A DNA stretch of 42,745 bases from Vibrio sp. UBA2441 (lineage in GTDB: Bacteria; Pseudomonadota; Gammaproteobacteria; Enterobacterales; Vibrionaceae): the NCBI GenBank assembly GCA_002342685.1, contig DDQN01000058.1:4090-46834 (forward strand), in the 5' to 3' direction. Both the position numbers and the translations under genes were made by a program. Of this stretch, positions 18,023 through 27,536 are shown piece by piece (the stretch's first letter is position 1; the number at the start of each line of letters is the position of its first letter). Under the pieces are notes generated by a model. That model was not told where the DNA came from. It saw only the letters and a list, made by a program, of their open reading frames with translations, and did no database searches.

Positions 18023-18144
18023 GAGGCTATCGTTTTAATGGTTGAGGTAGTCATTGTCCTGAACGCCAGATTGTAATGGAGTCAATCATCTAATGATACG
18101 TCGTAATGGTCTGTTTTCTAATACTTTGACACCATTAACTCAAT

Positions 18145-18162
18145 AAAGAAAGCACTTTCTTT
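18145..18162. promoter_or_regulatory. LacI-family operator O1
   Basis: AAAGAAAGCACTTTCTTT, an 18-bp palindrome with one off-consensus base at the centre (CA instead of CG); the symmetry extends two more bases on each side. It is the operator nearest the divergent gene ending at 17228. Confidence 0.8.
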
Positions 18163-18264
18163 ATAGTGGTGTGTTGCGGTTGTTTCCATCGATTATTGTG
18201 ATCATCGTAGTGTTTCGAGTCATTCTACATTGTTGTGCTTAGATGGTTATTGTAATGTTCAACC

Positions 18265-18282
18265 AAAGAAAGCGCTTTCTTT
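18265..18282. promoter_or_regulatory. LacI-family operator O2
   Basis: AAAGAAAGCGCTTTCTTT is a perfect 18-bp palindrome with the AAGCGCTT core typical of LacI-family sites. It lies 116 bases before the start codon of the binding-protein gene. Confidence 0.88.
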
Positions 18283-18329
18283 GCAATATTTGTGGGAGAG
18301 AAATTATGGGCGATAGGCTTTTTGACTCA

Positions 18330-18349
18330 AAAAGAAAGCGCTTTCTTTT
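18330..18349. promoter_or_regulatory. LacI-family operator O3
   Basis: A perfect 20-bp palindrome containing AAAGAAAGCGCTTTCTTT. It is 32 bases before the start codon of the binding-protein gene, where bound repressor would block transcription. Confidence 0.88.
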
Positions 18350-18380
18350 GTGTAAAAATACAACTACTAAGGATAACGTG

Positions 18381-20015
18381 ATGCAACACAAAACCGTATT
18401 AGCTACATTATTATGTGGTGCTCTGTCTGTTTCAGCCGTTCAGGCCGAAGACATTCAGCAGGGTGGAACACTGACAGTGCCAATTATTAACACTGGCTTC
18501 GTTGATAACTTCAATCCATATACAACCAAGGATCTGCTTCACGGTATTATGTTTGAGCCACTCATGGTTTTCAATAACATGACAGGTGATACGAATTTCC
18601 GTTTAGCAGAGTCGGCGGTCTACTCTGACGATTTAAAAACGATTACCTTAAAATTACGTGACGGCCTTACATGGTCTGACGGTCAGGCGCTAACAGCGGA
18701 AGATGTTGTATTCAGTTTTATGCTGACTAAGAGTGCGCCAGCGTTTGACCAGAAAGGTATCTGGTCGGGTAAGAACCTTAAAGAAATTAAAGCGTTAGAT
18801 AAGAAAACAATAACATTTGAATTAAATGAAGCGGATTCGACATTCATCTGGAACCTCGAAAGATATCATATCGTACCTAAACACATTTGGTCTGAAGTAG
18901 AAGACTTAACCACGTTTACTAACCCGAATCCTGTTGGTAGTGGCCCGATGACGACGGTTAAGTACCTGAAAGCTCAACAAATGGAATTGTGCCGTAACCC
19001 AAATTATTACCTTGAAGGCCGCCCTTATCTAGATTGTGTTACTTTCCGCTCATACAACGATAATTCCCAACTTCAACCAGCATTAATTAAAGGTGAGATC
19101 GATTGGGGTTCTAACTTTATTGCTGACATTGATGCAACGTTTGTAGAGGCATCCCCTGAAAATAACCATTATTGGTACCCTGCAAACGATGCTATTCATT
19201 TATATGTAAATACAAAAGAAGCACCATTTGACGACTTACGAGTTCGTCAGGCACTTTCCATGGCTTTAGATCGCGACGCTATCGTTGATATTGCGGCGTA
19301 CGGCTATCCAACAGCAAACTTTAATGCTGGTGGAATTGGTGAGCTTTATAAGACAAGCATCAATCAAGATATCTCGGCAAAGTACAAGTCACTAACAACC
19401 TTTGATCAGAATAAAGCTAAAGCACTTCTTGATGAAGCTGGTATTCGAGATCAAGACGGTGATGGCTTCCGTGATGGAAAAGATGGGAAAACCGTTGAGT
19501 TTGATATCGAAGTGGTTAACGGTTGGACAGATTGGATCCAAGTGGTTCAAATGGTGACGGAATACTTTGAAGAAGTCGGCATTAAAGCCAATGTTAAAAC
19601 CGTTGACTGGGCTGTGTACGATGCAAACTTAAAAGAGAGCAAGTACAAGATGTCTATCAACTGGTCTATGGTTGCGACCAACCCAATTCTTGCTTATCAA
19701 GAGTACTTTTCAACCTCACGCATTGGAAAAACCTGGCACGCTGGTCATGGTGTTCATAACTCGCAAATCGATGATTTGATTGATAGTTTTGGTAAGACTG
19801 GCGACAGCAATAAACAGCAAGCTATTCTAGATGAACTGCAAGACTTCACGGCACAGAACTTGCCATTTATCCCACTATTCTCTAACCCAACATGGTTCCA
19901 ATATCGTACTGATAAAGTCGTAGGTTGGCCAAGTGAGAAAGACCCATATGTACAGCCAGTATGGTATGACGGTGGTAAGAGAGTCATTATTTTGAATAAC
20001 TTGCACCTAAAGTAA
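18381..20015 (+). CDS. ABC importer substrate-binding protein (DppA/OppA family), probably beta-glucan oligosaccharides
   Basis: A 544-residue protein. I chose ATG 18381 because AAGGAT precedes it and a signal peptide follows (MQHKTVLATLLCGALSVSAVQA); longer frames would run through two operators. Family 5 binding-protein marks are seen: GGTLTVPIINTG at the mature N-terminus, LKLRDGLTWSDGQALTAEDVVFS, and DDLRVRQALSMALDRDAIVD. Family 5 proteins bind peptides, but a known subgroup binds oligosaccharides, including the Thermotoga cellobiose/laminaribiose proteins. Here the neighbours (phosphorylase, GH3, LamB-type porin, LacI) favour a beta-glucan oligosaccharide. It heads the importer operon under three operators. 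Confidence 0.85.
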   Translation: MQHKTVLATLLCGALSVSAVQAEDIQQGGTLTVPIINTGFVDNFNPYTTKDLLHGIMFEPLMVFNNMTGDTNFRLAESAVYSDDLKTITLKLRDGLTWSDGQALTAEDVVFSFMLTKSAPAFDQKGIWSGKNLKEIKALDKKTITFELNEADSTFIWNLERYHIVPKHIWSEVEDLTTFTNPNPVGSGPMTTVKYLKAQQMELCRNPNYYLEGRPYLDCVTFRSYNDNSQLQPALIKGEIDWGSNFIADIDATFVEASPENNHYWYPANDAIHLYVNTKEAPFDDLRVRQALSMALDRDAIVDIAAYGYPTANFNAGGIGELYKTSINQDISAKYKSLTTFDQNKAKALLDEAGIRDQDGDGFRDGKDGKTVEFDIEVVNGWTDWIQVVQMVTEYFEEVGIKANVKTVDWAVYDANLKESKYKMSINWSMVATNPILAYQEYFSTSRIGKTWHAGHGVHNSQIDDLIDSFGKTGDSNKQQAILDELQDFTAQNLPFIPLFSNPTWFQYRTDKVVGWPSEKDPYVQPVWYDGGKRVIILNNLHLK

Positions 20016-20042
20016 CTTCAACCAATTAAATACACATTGATA

Positions 20043-20067
20043 AGGAGCCACAATCTTTGTGGCTCCT
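20043..20067 (+). terminator. Intra-operon hairpin after the binding-protein gene
   Basis: AGGAGCCACAA pairs perfectly with TTGTGGCTCCT around a 3-base loop, giving an 11-bp stem. It has no strong U tract. Position between binding-protein and permease genes fits partial termination or 3'-end protection that gives more binding protein than permease. Confidence 0.65.
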
Positions 20068-20084
20068 AGGTTAAAAGATTCGTT

Positions 20085-21059
20085 ATGTCGTTTTTGCTTC
20101 GCCGATTTGGCTTTTATTTTACTGCTTTTTTAATCGCAATTTCTTTCAATTTTATGCTGCCAAGGCTAATGCCCGGCGACCCTGTTGAAGCACTTTTTGC
20201 TGCGGCACAAGGCAGGATGGATCCTGCTCAGATGGATGCGGTTAGAGAAATGTATGGCTTCTTGGATGGAAATATATTCGAGCAATATATTGCTTATATC
20301 AAGAGTGTATTCACTCTTGAATTAGGTCCCTCAGTACTTATGTTTCCGGTAGATGTATCAGACGTTATCGCAATGGCACTGCCGTGGACCATGTTTCTAG
20401 CGCTGGGTTCATTGATTGTGGCTTTAATCATTGGCGTTAGTATCGGAACATATGCTTCTTATCATCGCTCTGGTTTCTTTGGCCAGGTAGTACCGCCAGT
20501 TTTAGCCTTCATCAGTAACTTCCCTTATGTGGTAACGGCTCTACTTCTATTTTACATTTTTGGTTTGAAATTAGATTTATTACCCTTGGCATATACCTAC
20601 GATCCATCGCTGGACCCTGCATTCACGCTTGAGTTTATTGGCAGTGTAGCGACTCACGCGATATTACCAGTAGGTTCAATGGTTGTCGTTGGTATCTCTA
20701 CCTGGGTATTCAATATGCGTAACGCAATGATAAATGTATTGGGTGAAGACTACGTCACAATGGCAGAAGCGAAAGGTTTAAGTAGCTATCGAGTTATGTA
20801 TCGCTATGCGGGACGTAATGCCATTCTGCCTGTAGCAACAGCCATAGCGATGGCCATTGGGTTCTCATTTGCAGGCTCAATTATGACGGAGGTGGTATTT
20901 AACTATCAGGGTCTGGGTAACATTCTGCTAAAAGGTATTGTGGCTCGCGACTATCCGTTAATTCAAGCCATTCTTCTTATTCTGGTTTCTGCTGTATTAA
21001 CAGCGAATTTCATTGCCGATCTTTTATATGTTTGGCTAGACCCAAGAATCTCAAACTAG
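20085..21059 (+). CDS. ABC importer permease 1 (DppB family)
   Basis: A 324-residue inner-membrane protein with about six helices. The N-terminal segment MSFLLRRFGFYFTAFLIAIS and the closing FIADLLYVWLDPRI are typical of DppB/OppB. The ATPase-coupling EAA loop is at YVTMAEAKGLSSYRVMYRYAGRNAILP. It pairs with the permease at 21068 to form the channel. The start ATG 20085 lies 70 bases after the binding-protein stop, just past the hairpin at 20043-20067. Confidence 0.92.
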   Translation: MSFLLRRFGFYFTAFLIAISFNFMLPRLMPGDPVEALFAAAQGRMDPAQMDAVREMYGFLDGNIFEQYIAYIKSVFTLELGPSVLMFPVDVSDVIAMALPWTMFLALGSLIVALIIGVSIGTYASYHRSGFFGQVVPPVLAFISNFPYVVTALLLFYIFGLKLDLLPLAYTYDPSLDPAFTLEFIGSVATHAILPVGSMVVVGISTWVFNMRNAMINVLGEDYVTMAEAKGLSSYRVMYRYAGRNAILPVATAIAMAIGFSFAGSIMTEVVFNYQGLGNILLKGIVARDYPLIQAILLILVSAVLTANFIADLLYVWLDPRISN

Positions 21060-21067
21060 GGGGCATC

Positions 21068-22039
21068 ATGGACAAACTTATGCAAAACGATCAAGTTTCA
21101 AAACAACCGATTTTCTCATGGGCAAAGGTAAAGAGTATATTCGCAAAATTATATGCGTTTTTCTATGGCAACCCACCTGCCATTATTGGTGGCTTTCTTC
21201 TTAGTGTTATTTTAATCGGTGCTTTGATGGCCCCCGTTTTCGCCACGCATAACCCAGAAAAACGTGTGGCAAGGCCTCATGTTGCGCCGAGTTCAGAGCA
21301 TATTATGGGCTCAACGCGTAGCGGCCGCGATGTATACAGCCAAGTGTTATATGGCGCACGAAAATCGCTGACTGTGGCCATTTCAGCTGGTGTTATTGCC
21401 ATGACTCTGGCGGTAATCGTTGGTGTGTCTTCTGGCTATTTCGGTGGCAAAATTGATGAACGTTTAAATTTCGTCACTAACGTATTTTTGGTGTTTCCTC
21501 AGTTGCCCTTATTAATTGTTTTAGCGGCGTTTCTCGGGCAGGTGGGGTCGCTGGTAATTACCTTGCTTTTAGGAGTCACCTCCTGGCCATGGGGGGCCAG
21601 GGTTATACGCTCGCAAACTATGGCGATTCGCAACAAAGAATTTATCATCTCTGCAGAAGTGATGGGTGAGTCTAAAATCCGAATTATCCTTGTAGAGATA
21701 TTGCCAAACCTTATTTCAATTGTCTTCGGTGGTTTTTTAGGCACAGTCATTTATGCCATGGGCTCGGAAGCGGGGCTGGGTATTTTAGGTCTGGGTGATG
21801 CCACTGAGGTGAGCTGGGGTTCCATGCTTTATTGGGCGCAAACATCGTCGGCACTGTACACCGGCGCATGGTGGGAAATGATAGTACCTGCAATGGCACT
21901 TGCAGTGACGGGTGGTGCACTGGCTCTGATTAATATGTCTATTGATCAGGTGAGTAACCCGAAATTAAAAACCGGGCCGCACATTAAACTGTGGCACAAA
22001 TTGAAGAAAGAAGCTGATATTCGCAGGGGTTTACGATGA
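21068..22039 (+). CDS. ABC importer permease 2 (DppC family)
   Basis: A 323-residue DppC-type permease. I place the start at ATG 21068 (MDKLMQNDQ), which has GGGGG about 7 bases upstream and avoids overlap with permease 1; an earlier in-frame start at 21032 is less likely. The coupling loop is around FIISAEVMGESKIRIILVEI, followed by the usual LPNLISIVF. The N-terminal soluble tail and the APVFATHNPEKR segment after the first helix match the family. It overlaps the next gene by four bases (ATGA), so translation is coupled. Confidence 0.92.
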   Translation: MDKLMQNDQVSKQPIFSWAKVKSIFAKLYAFFYGNPPAIIGGFLLSVILIGALMAPVFATHNPEKRVARPHVAPSSEHIMGSTRSGRDVYSQVLYGARKSLTVAISAGVIAMTLAVIVGVSSGYFGGKIDERLNFVTNVFLVFPQLPLLIVLAAFLGQVGSLVITLLLGVTSWPWGARVIRSQTMAIRNKEFIISAEVMGESKIRIILVEILPNLISIVFGGFLGTVIYAMGSEAGLGILGLGDATEVSWGSMLYWAQTSSALYTGAWWEMIVPAMALAVTGGALALINMSIDQVSNPKLKTGPHIKLWHKLKKEADIRRGLR

Positions 22040-22995
22040 GCAATTTATTAGAAATTAACAACCTTTGCGTTGACTATGTTTCACCCAATGGGGTAGCACG
22101 AGCTGTTAACAATGTCAGTGTGTCTATTGCTCCGGGCGAAACACTTGGTATCGCCGGCGAGTCGGGTTGTGGAAAAAGTACACTGGCGTTTGCTATTTCT
22201 AGATTGCATAAGGCTCCAGCGTTAATCTCTGAAGGCGAGATCCTCTATAAAGGTCAGGACGTTCTTAAAATGAACGACAAGCAGCTTAGAGATTTTCGCT
22301 GGAATGATGTGTCCGTTGTGTTCCAGAGTGCGATGAACTCATTAAACCCGGTAATCACCATTGGCGAGCAGCTAACGGATGTTATTTTGGCGCATAAGAA
22401 AGTCACCAAAAAACAAGCGTATGAGAAAGCTGTAGAGTTACTAGAGGTAGTTGGTATTCACGCTGATCGTATCGGAAGTTTTCCTCATCAGTTGAGTGGT
22501 GGTATGCGTCAGCGTGTTGTTATCGCTGTAGCGTTAGCACTTGAACCAAAGTTAATCATTATGGATGAACCAACAACTGCCCTTGATGTTGTGGTAGAAC
22601 GTGAAATCCTCAATGAGCTCTATGACCTTAAGACAAAATTCGGATTTTCAATTCTGTTTATTAGCCATGACTTGAGTTTAATGGGTGAAATTGCTGATCG
22701 CATTGGTGTGATGTACGCGGGTAATTTGATTGAACTAGGCGATGCAAAAACCGTATTTAGTGCACCGAAACACCCTTATACCAAGGGGTTGATTGCGTCT
22801 TTTCCTACAATTCACGGACCGAAAGAGCGCCTTTATGGGATCCCCGGTAACCCGGTAAATCTGTTACAGATCCCACAGGGTTGTAACTTTCAGGATCGGT
22901 GTACTGACTGTTTCGCAGACTGTCAGGCCAAAGAACCGATGCTGTCTACGCTAGGTCTTGGACATCAAGTATCATGTCATCTTGTACAAGGGTAA
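22036..22995 (+). CDS. ABC importer ATPase 1 (DppD family)
   Basis: A 319-residue nucleotide-binding subunit. Walker A GESGCGKST is at 41-49, the signature LSGGMRQR begins at residue 153, and Walker B ends in DE at 177-178 (LIIMDEPTTALD). The C-terminal extension with the PQGCNFQDRCTDCFADC cysteine cluster is the oligopeptide/oligosaccharide transporter C-domain, which in Dpp ATPases can bind an iron-sulphur cluster. It heterodimerises with ATPase 2 to power uptake through the two permeases. Confidence 0.93.
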   Translation: MSNLLEINNLCVDYVSPNGVARAVNNVSVSIAPGETLGIAGESGCGKSTLAFAISRLHKAPALISEGEILYKGQDVLKMNDKQLRDFRWNDVSVVFQSAMNSLNPVITIGEQLTDVILAHKKVTKKQAYEKAVELLEVVGIHADRIGSFPHQLSGGMRQRVVIAVALALEPKLIIMDEPTTALDVVVEREILNELYDLKTKFGFSILFISHDLSLMGEIADRIGVMYAGNLIELGDAKTVFSAPKHPYTKGLIASFPTIHGPKERLYGIPGNPVNLLQIPQGCNFQDRCTDCFADCQAKEPMLSTLGLGHQVSCHLVQG

Positions 22996-23000
22996 ATAAG

Positions 23001-23975
23001 ATGGAACAAAGTAATAATAGTGACGTCATTCTGTCGGTTAACAATCTGGTAAAAGATTTTCCGGTGGGTCAAAAGAACCAATTTATGCGTGCGGTCAATG
23101 ATGTGACCTTTGAGCTGCGTAAAGGTGAAGCCTTGGCTATCGTTGGAGAGTCAGGCTCAGGCAAAAGTACTGGAGCCCGTATTCTGACCCGTATTTACGA
23201 TAAAACTGCCGGTGAGGTGTCTTTCAAAGGTCAGCCACTGAACGAATATATTGACGAAAATGGTGAGCTGGAATACGCGCGTCAGGTACAGATGATATTT
23301 CAGGACCCGTTTGGTTCGCTCAACCCTGTGCATACGATATATCACCATATTGCAAGGCCATTGCTTATTCACAAACGCGCTGATAAAGCGGGTGTAAATA
23401 AGCTGGTTTATGAGTTGCTAGAGCTGGTTGGTCTATCTCCGGTAAAAGAAACAGCGGAAAAATACCCTCATGAATTGAGTGGTGGACAGAGACAACGTGT
23501 GGCGATAGCCCGTGCGATTGCGGTAGACCCTGAAGTGATTTTGGCCGATGAACCCATCTCTATGCTGGATGTATCGGTTCGTTTAGGCATTTTAAACTTA
23601 ATGTCTGACTTAAAAGATAAGCACGGCATTTCCTTTATGTACATTACGCATGACATAGCAACAGCTCGCTATTTCGCTGAGAAAACAGCGGTAATGTATG
23701 TGGGACATATGGTGGAATGGGGTTCTAGTGACAACGTCACACAAAATCCGCAACACCCTTATTCTCAATTATTGTTATCAGCAGTTCCGGAAGTGGGTAA
23801 ATCAGGCAGACGTGATTTGTCCGTGAAAAAAGGGGACATTCCAATGTGGAAGCCAAACAGCACAGGTTGCCCGTTTGCGTCTCGCTGCTTAAAAGCGACA
23901 GAAAAATGTACTCAGTTTATGCCTCAAGCAACGCAAATTGCTGAAGAACATTACGCTCGTTGTCATTATCTGTAA
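23001..23975 (+). CDS. ABC importer ATPase 2 (DppF family)
   Basis: A 324-residue ATPase. I place the start at ATG 23001, five bases after the previous stop, with AAGGG upstream. Walker A VGESGSGKST is near residues 48-57, LSGGQRQR begins at 159, and Walker B is VILADEPISMLD (DE at 183-184). The Q-loop shows QDPFGSLNP. The C-terminal Cys-rich segment (TGCPFASRCLKATEKC) matches the DppF tail. It is the last importer gene; an operator and the phosphorylase gene follow directly. Confidence 0.93.
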   Translation: MEQSNNSDVILSVNNLVKDFPVGQKNQFMRAVNDVTFELRKGEALAIVGESGSGKSTGARILTRIYDKTAGEVSFKGQPLNEYIDENGELEYARQVQMIFQDPFGSLNPVHTIYHHIARPLLIHKRADKAGVNKLVYELLELVGLSPVKETAEKYPHELSGGQRQRVAIARAIAVDPEVILADEPISMLDVSVRLGILNLMSDLKDKHGISFMYITHDIATARYFAEKTAVMYVGHMVEWGSSDNVTQNPQHPYSQLLLSAVPEVGKSGRRDLSVKKGDIPMWKPNSTGCPFASRCLKATEKCTQFMPQATQIAEEHYARCHYL

Positions 23976-23993
23976 TTTTTAAAAATTTAGCGT

Positions 23994-24009
23994 AAGAAAG
24001 CGCTTTCTC
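23994..24009. promoter_or_regulatory. LacI-family operator O4, before the phosphorylase
   Basis: AGAAAGCGCTTTCT is a perfect 14-bp palindrome (23995-24008) inside a slightly longer imperfect one. It is centred 26 bases before the phosphorylase ATG, within the 52-base gap after the last importer gene, so the phosphorylase may also have its own regulated promoter. Confidence 0.85.
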
Positions 24010-24027
24010 AAATATTTGGTATTAAGT

Positions 24028-27000
24028 ATGGAACATATAACATCTCCTGAATTAGAGACTGTAAAAGGTCAGTTTGTTGATTTGAATGGCGAACGATTTT
24101 ACAAAATCGAAAACGTTGACAAGATGGCCCCATTTTTTATTAGTGTTGTATCTGCTAGTAATCATTGGTTATTTATCTCTTCTACGGGTTGCTTGTCAGC
24201 TGGCCGCATCCGTCCTGAAAACGCACTTTTTCCATATCGTTCAGTCGATCATATTCATGAAAATGCCGAGAACACAGGTTCAAAAACCATTGTTAAGGTG
24301 CTTAACAATGATAAGAATGTTCGCTGGGAACCGTTCAACACTCAGCACGACGGTTTATACGATGTGCAACGAAATATCTATAAAAACAGTATTGGCGACA
24401 AGATTACCTTTGAAGAGATCAATACTACTCTGCAACTTAAGTTCAGCTATAGCTGGAACTCCAGCGAGAAGTTCGGTTTTGTTCGAAAATCGGAACTGGT
24501 TAACTTATCTGACGACACCCGCCAGATAGAGCTGTTGGATGGTATTCAGAATTTACTGCCTTCAGGTGCTCCTCTGCAGGCATTGCAGACGCGAAGTGCA
24601 TTGGTGGATGCCTATAAGTGGAATGAACAAATTGATGATACATCGCTTGCCCTGTTTAGTATGTATGCCATGTTAAGTGACAAGGCTGAACCTGCAGAAT
24701 CATTGCGATCTACTACAGTATTTGGTGTTGATAGCGATGAACGCCAGATTCTTTTATCAAGCAATCAGGTAAATAATTTCCGTAAAGGGCTGCCTATTCA
24801 GCCTGAGTCTTTGACCAAAGGTATCCGTGGCGCTTACTTGATCCACAAGTCAATTACCTTAAACAGCGGCCAGACGAACGACTGGTTAATCGTGGCGGAT
24901 ATCGATAAAAATCATGCGGATATCGCCCAGATAAGACAAAGACTGGCGGATGAGCAGGGGCTTGATGTCGAAATAGAGAAAAGTATTGGCCAGAATCATG
25001 ATGAGTTGGTTAGCCTGATGTCTGGTGCTGATGCATGGCAATTGACGTCGGAAGAGAATACCAGTGTGCACCATTACGCTAATGTGTTGTTTAATAACAT
25101 GCGTGGCGGAGTATTTGAAAACAACTATGATTTAGAATCGGCAGATGTTTATAAAACAATGCTCAAATCTAATAAACAGGTTGTGAAAACTAATCAGTCT
25201 TTCTTTGATGCATTGCCAGAGGTGATTACTCATTCTGAACTGGTAACACAGTCTAAAGAGCTGAATGATCCTCAGTTAACCCGTTTGTGTTACGAATATC
25301 TTCCACTGACATTCGGACGTCGCCATGGTGACCCTAGCCGCCCTTGGAATCACTATGAGATCAAGGTGCGTGACGACAATGGTGACCGCTTACTGTCTTA
25401 TCAAGGAAACTGGCGCGATATTTTCCAGAACTGGGAGGCATCGGCACTAAGTTATCCGGGCTTCATTCCATCATTCATCGCTAAGTTTGTTAACGCCTCC
25501 ACTATCGACGGCTATAACCCTTATCGCATCACCAAAGAGGGTGTGGACTGGGAGCTTCTCGACCCGGAAGACCCGTGGAGCAATATTGGTTATTGGGGCG
25601 ATCATCAAATCATTTATTTACTCAAGTTTTTAGAGCTGGGCAATAAGTACAATAAAGTCGATCTAATCAATATGCTGGATAAAGATTTATTCAGTTATGC
25701 CAATGTTCCATACGAGCTTTGTGATGTTGAAGCTCTGTTCAATAATCCCAAAGATACTGTTGTATTTAATACTGATAAGCAAAAGGACGTAGAGCAAAAG
25801 GTCGCTGAACTTGGTAGTGACGGTCGCTTAATGCTGCATAATGGAAATGAGGTGTATCTGGTTAACCTGATGGAGAAGGTATTGGTACCACTTCTGTCTA
25901 AGTTGAGTAATCTGGTACTGGATGGCGGTATCTGGCTTAATACGCAACGACCTGAATGGAACGATGCCAATAATGCGATTGTAGGTAATGGCCTCTCAAT
26001 GGTGACGCTTTACTACATGCGCCGTTATGTCGCGTTCCTGCAAAAACTGCTGGCACAGGCACCATCAAATATCTCTCTGTCTAAAGAAGTATCAGCATGG
26101 ATGATAAGTATTACAAAAACACTCAATGAGTCTGCTCAGGAAATCCGTCAGAAAACGGTGACCCGTCAAACCCGTAAAGCCATACTGACTAAGCTAGAAA
26201 AAGCCGCTGAAGAGTATCGTGAAAAAGTGTACCGGATGAACGGGTTCTCGGGTAAGAGCAACGTTGAAGTATCCGAAATTCAGAAATTGATGCAAGTGAG
26301 CTTAACGGTATTGGACGAAACCATTGCCAATAATAAACGTTCAGATGGTTTGTATAACGCCTATAACATTATCAACTATACGGGTGAGCAAGTTGAGGTT
26401 GAAGAGTTGTATCCAATGTTGGAGGGGCAGGTTGCAATACTGAGTTCTGGTGTACTGACGGCGAAACAAGCGGTTGAGTTATTGGATAAGCTGTTTGCCA
26501 GTGATATGTATCGGGATGATCAGCAGAGCTTCATGTTATATCCGGACCGGGATTTAACTACGTTTATGAATAAAAACTGTGTTCCTGCCGATATTATTGC
26601 AAGCAATAAACTGTTAGCCAGCATGCTTGAAAAAGAGGATACACGCTTAATTAATCGTGATACCGAAGGGCAATTCCATTTCCATGCAGACTTTGAAAAT
26701 GTTGGTGAATTAGAGTTGGCGTTGCAGGGCGTACTTTTGGATTATAATGAAGTGTCGGATACCGACGTTCAGGATGTTTTGCAAAGTTATGAACTGGTAT
26801 TTAACCATAAAGCATTTACCGGCCGTTCCGGGACCATGTTTGGTTATGAAGGATTAGGCAGTATTTACTGGCATATGGTGTCGAAGCTTTTACTGGCTGT
26901 TCAGGAAAACTATCAAGTTGCACATTTCGATGCGCCGGACAGTAAAGAAACACAAAAACTGGCAGAATATTATTATCGTGTCAGGACTGGAATCGGTTTT

Positions 27001-27477
27001 AATAAAACGCCGGAAAACTACGGAGCATTCCCAACTGACCCTTATTCGCATACGCCTAAACATGCAGGCGCGCAGCAGCCAGGTATGACTGGGCAGGTAA
27101 AAGAAGAGATTATTACCCGTTTTGGTGAGCTGGGGTTAAATGTGATTGATGGGGTTATTTCAATCAATCCAACACTATTAAATCAAAGCGAATTTATTAT
27201 GCAGCCAGATGTATTCAAGTATGAAAATGTTTATGGCGATTCAATGGTTAAAGTGGTTGATAAAAATAGCCTTGCCTTTACCTATTGTCAGGTTCCATTC
27301 ATTTATATGATGGCTGAGTGTGATGAAATGGAAATAAGTGTTGTGATGAATAATAACAAGGAAATGTTGGTTCAGGGTTCTCAACTTCCATGTCACATCA
27401 GTGACCGTATTTTTAATCGTAGTGGTGAGATCGACAAAGTGGTAGTGTTGATACCAACGGGCAAGTTAAACCGCTAA
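24028..27477 (+). CDS. Beta-1,3-glucan (oligo)phosphorylase, GH149-like
   Basis: An 1149-residue cytoplasmic enzyme with no signal peptide. I start it at ATG 24028; a TTG twelve bases upstream touches the operator. Length excludes ordinary GH94 phosphorylases (~800). Recalled GH149-type blocks are LPLTFGRRHGDPSRPWNHYE, GNWRDIFQNWEA followed by YPGFIPSFIAKFVNASTIDGY, DPWSNIGYWGDHQIIYLLK (D525), and RPEWNDANNAIVGNGLSMV (W644-N645-D646), the last resembling the GH94 WND region that bears the catalytic acid. GH149 enzymes reversibly phosphorolyse beta-1,3-glucans to glucose 1-phosphate. GH161 is a related alternative. Context (importer, porin, GH3, LacI) fits. The exact catalytic residue is inferred, not verified. 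Confidence 0.72.
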   Translation: MEHITSPELETVKGQFVDLNGERFYKIENVDKMAPFFISVVSASNHWLFISSTGCLSAGRIRPENALFPYRSVDHIHENAENTGSKTIVKVLNNDKNVRWEPFNTQHDGLYDVQRNIYKNSIGDKITFEEINTTLQLKFSYSWNSSEKFGFVRKSELVNLSDDTRQIELLDGIQNLLPSGAPLQALQTRSALVDAYKWNEQIDDTSLALFSMYAMLSDKAEPAESLRSTTVFGVDSDERQILLSSNQVNNFRKGLPIQPESLTKGIRGAYLIHKSITLNSGQTNDWLIVADIDKNHADIAQIRQRLADEQGLDVEIEKSIGQNHDELVSLMSGADAWQLTSEENTSVHHYANVLFNNMRGGVFENNYDLESADVYKTMLKSNKQVVKTNQSFFDALPEVITHSELVTQSKELNDPQLTRLCYEYLPLTFGRRHGDPSRPWNHYEIKVRDDNGDRLLSYQGNWRDIFQNWEASALSYPGFIPSFIAKFVNASTIDGYNPYRITKEGVDWELLDPEDPWSNIGYWGDHQIIYLLKFLELGNKYNKVDLINMLDKDLFSYANVPYELCDVEALFNNPKDTVVFNTDKQKDVEQKVAELGSDGRLMLHNGNEVYLVNLMEKVLVPLLSKLSNLVLDGGIWLNTQRPEWNDANNAIVGNGLSMVTLYYMRRYVAFLQKLLAQAPSNISLSKEVSAWMISITKTLNESAQEIRQKTVTRQTRKAILTKLEKAAEEYREKVYRMNGFSGKSNVEVSEIQKLMQVSLTVLDETIANNKRSDGLYNAYNIINYTGEQVEVEELYPMLEGQVAILSSGVLTAKQAVELLDKLFASDMYRDDQQSFMLYPDRDLTTFMNKNCVPADIIASNKLLASMLEKEDTRLINRDTEGQFHFHADFENVGELELALQGVLLDYNEVSDTDVQDVLQSYELVFNHKAFTGRSGTMFGYEGLGSIYWHMVSKLLLAVQENYQVAHFDAPDSKETQKLAEYYYRVRTGIGFNKTPENYGAFPTDPYSHTPKHAGAQQPGMTGQVKEEIITRFGELGLNVIDGVISINPTLLNQSEFIMQPDVFKYENVYGDSMVKVVDKNSLAFTYCQVPFIYMMAECDEMEISVVMNNNKEMLVQGSQLPCHISDRIFNRSGEIDKVVVLIPTGKLNR

Positions 27478-27500
27478 CTTATCTGGTTCGGTTTTTATTC

Positions 27501-27530
27501 AAAAGCAGGTGCTCAGTCACCTGCTTTTTT
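27501..27530. terminator. Strong bidirectional terminator
   Basis: AAAAGCAGGTG pairs with CACCTGCTTTT around loop CTCAGT, with T and A runs on both sides. It lies between the convergent stop codons of the phosphorylase (27477) and the LacI gene (27537), and can serve both. Confidence 0.92.
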
Positions 27531-27536
27531 ACTTAG

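Larger units (their letters stand above)
18023..18380. other. Importer control region with three LacI-type operators
   Basis: This 358-base divergent region holds three near-identical palindromes, listed separately, centred at about 18153, 18273 and 18339. Centre spacings are 120 and 66 bases. Multiple spaced sites suggest repression by DNA looping. Reading frames extend through part of it, but the signal peptide and ribosome-binding site place the importer start at 18381. No promoter boxes are called. Confidence 0.7.

Noticed and set aside
18243..18380. Upstream extension of the importer binding-protein frame
   Set aside because: It would run through two operators and place 46 residues before a clear signal peptide; AAGGAT precedes ATG 18381.
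24016..24027. TTG start twelve bases before the phosphorylase ATG
   Set aside because: It adjoins the operator and has no ribosome-binding site; ATG 24028 gives the natural N-terminus.
24028..27477. GH94 cellobiose phosphorylase as the identity of the large enzyme
   Set aside because: It is about 350 residues longer than typical GH94, and the blocks around 505-545 and 640-660 fit the recalled GH149 pattern better. GH94/GH161 is kept only as an alternative.
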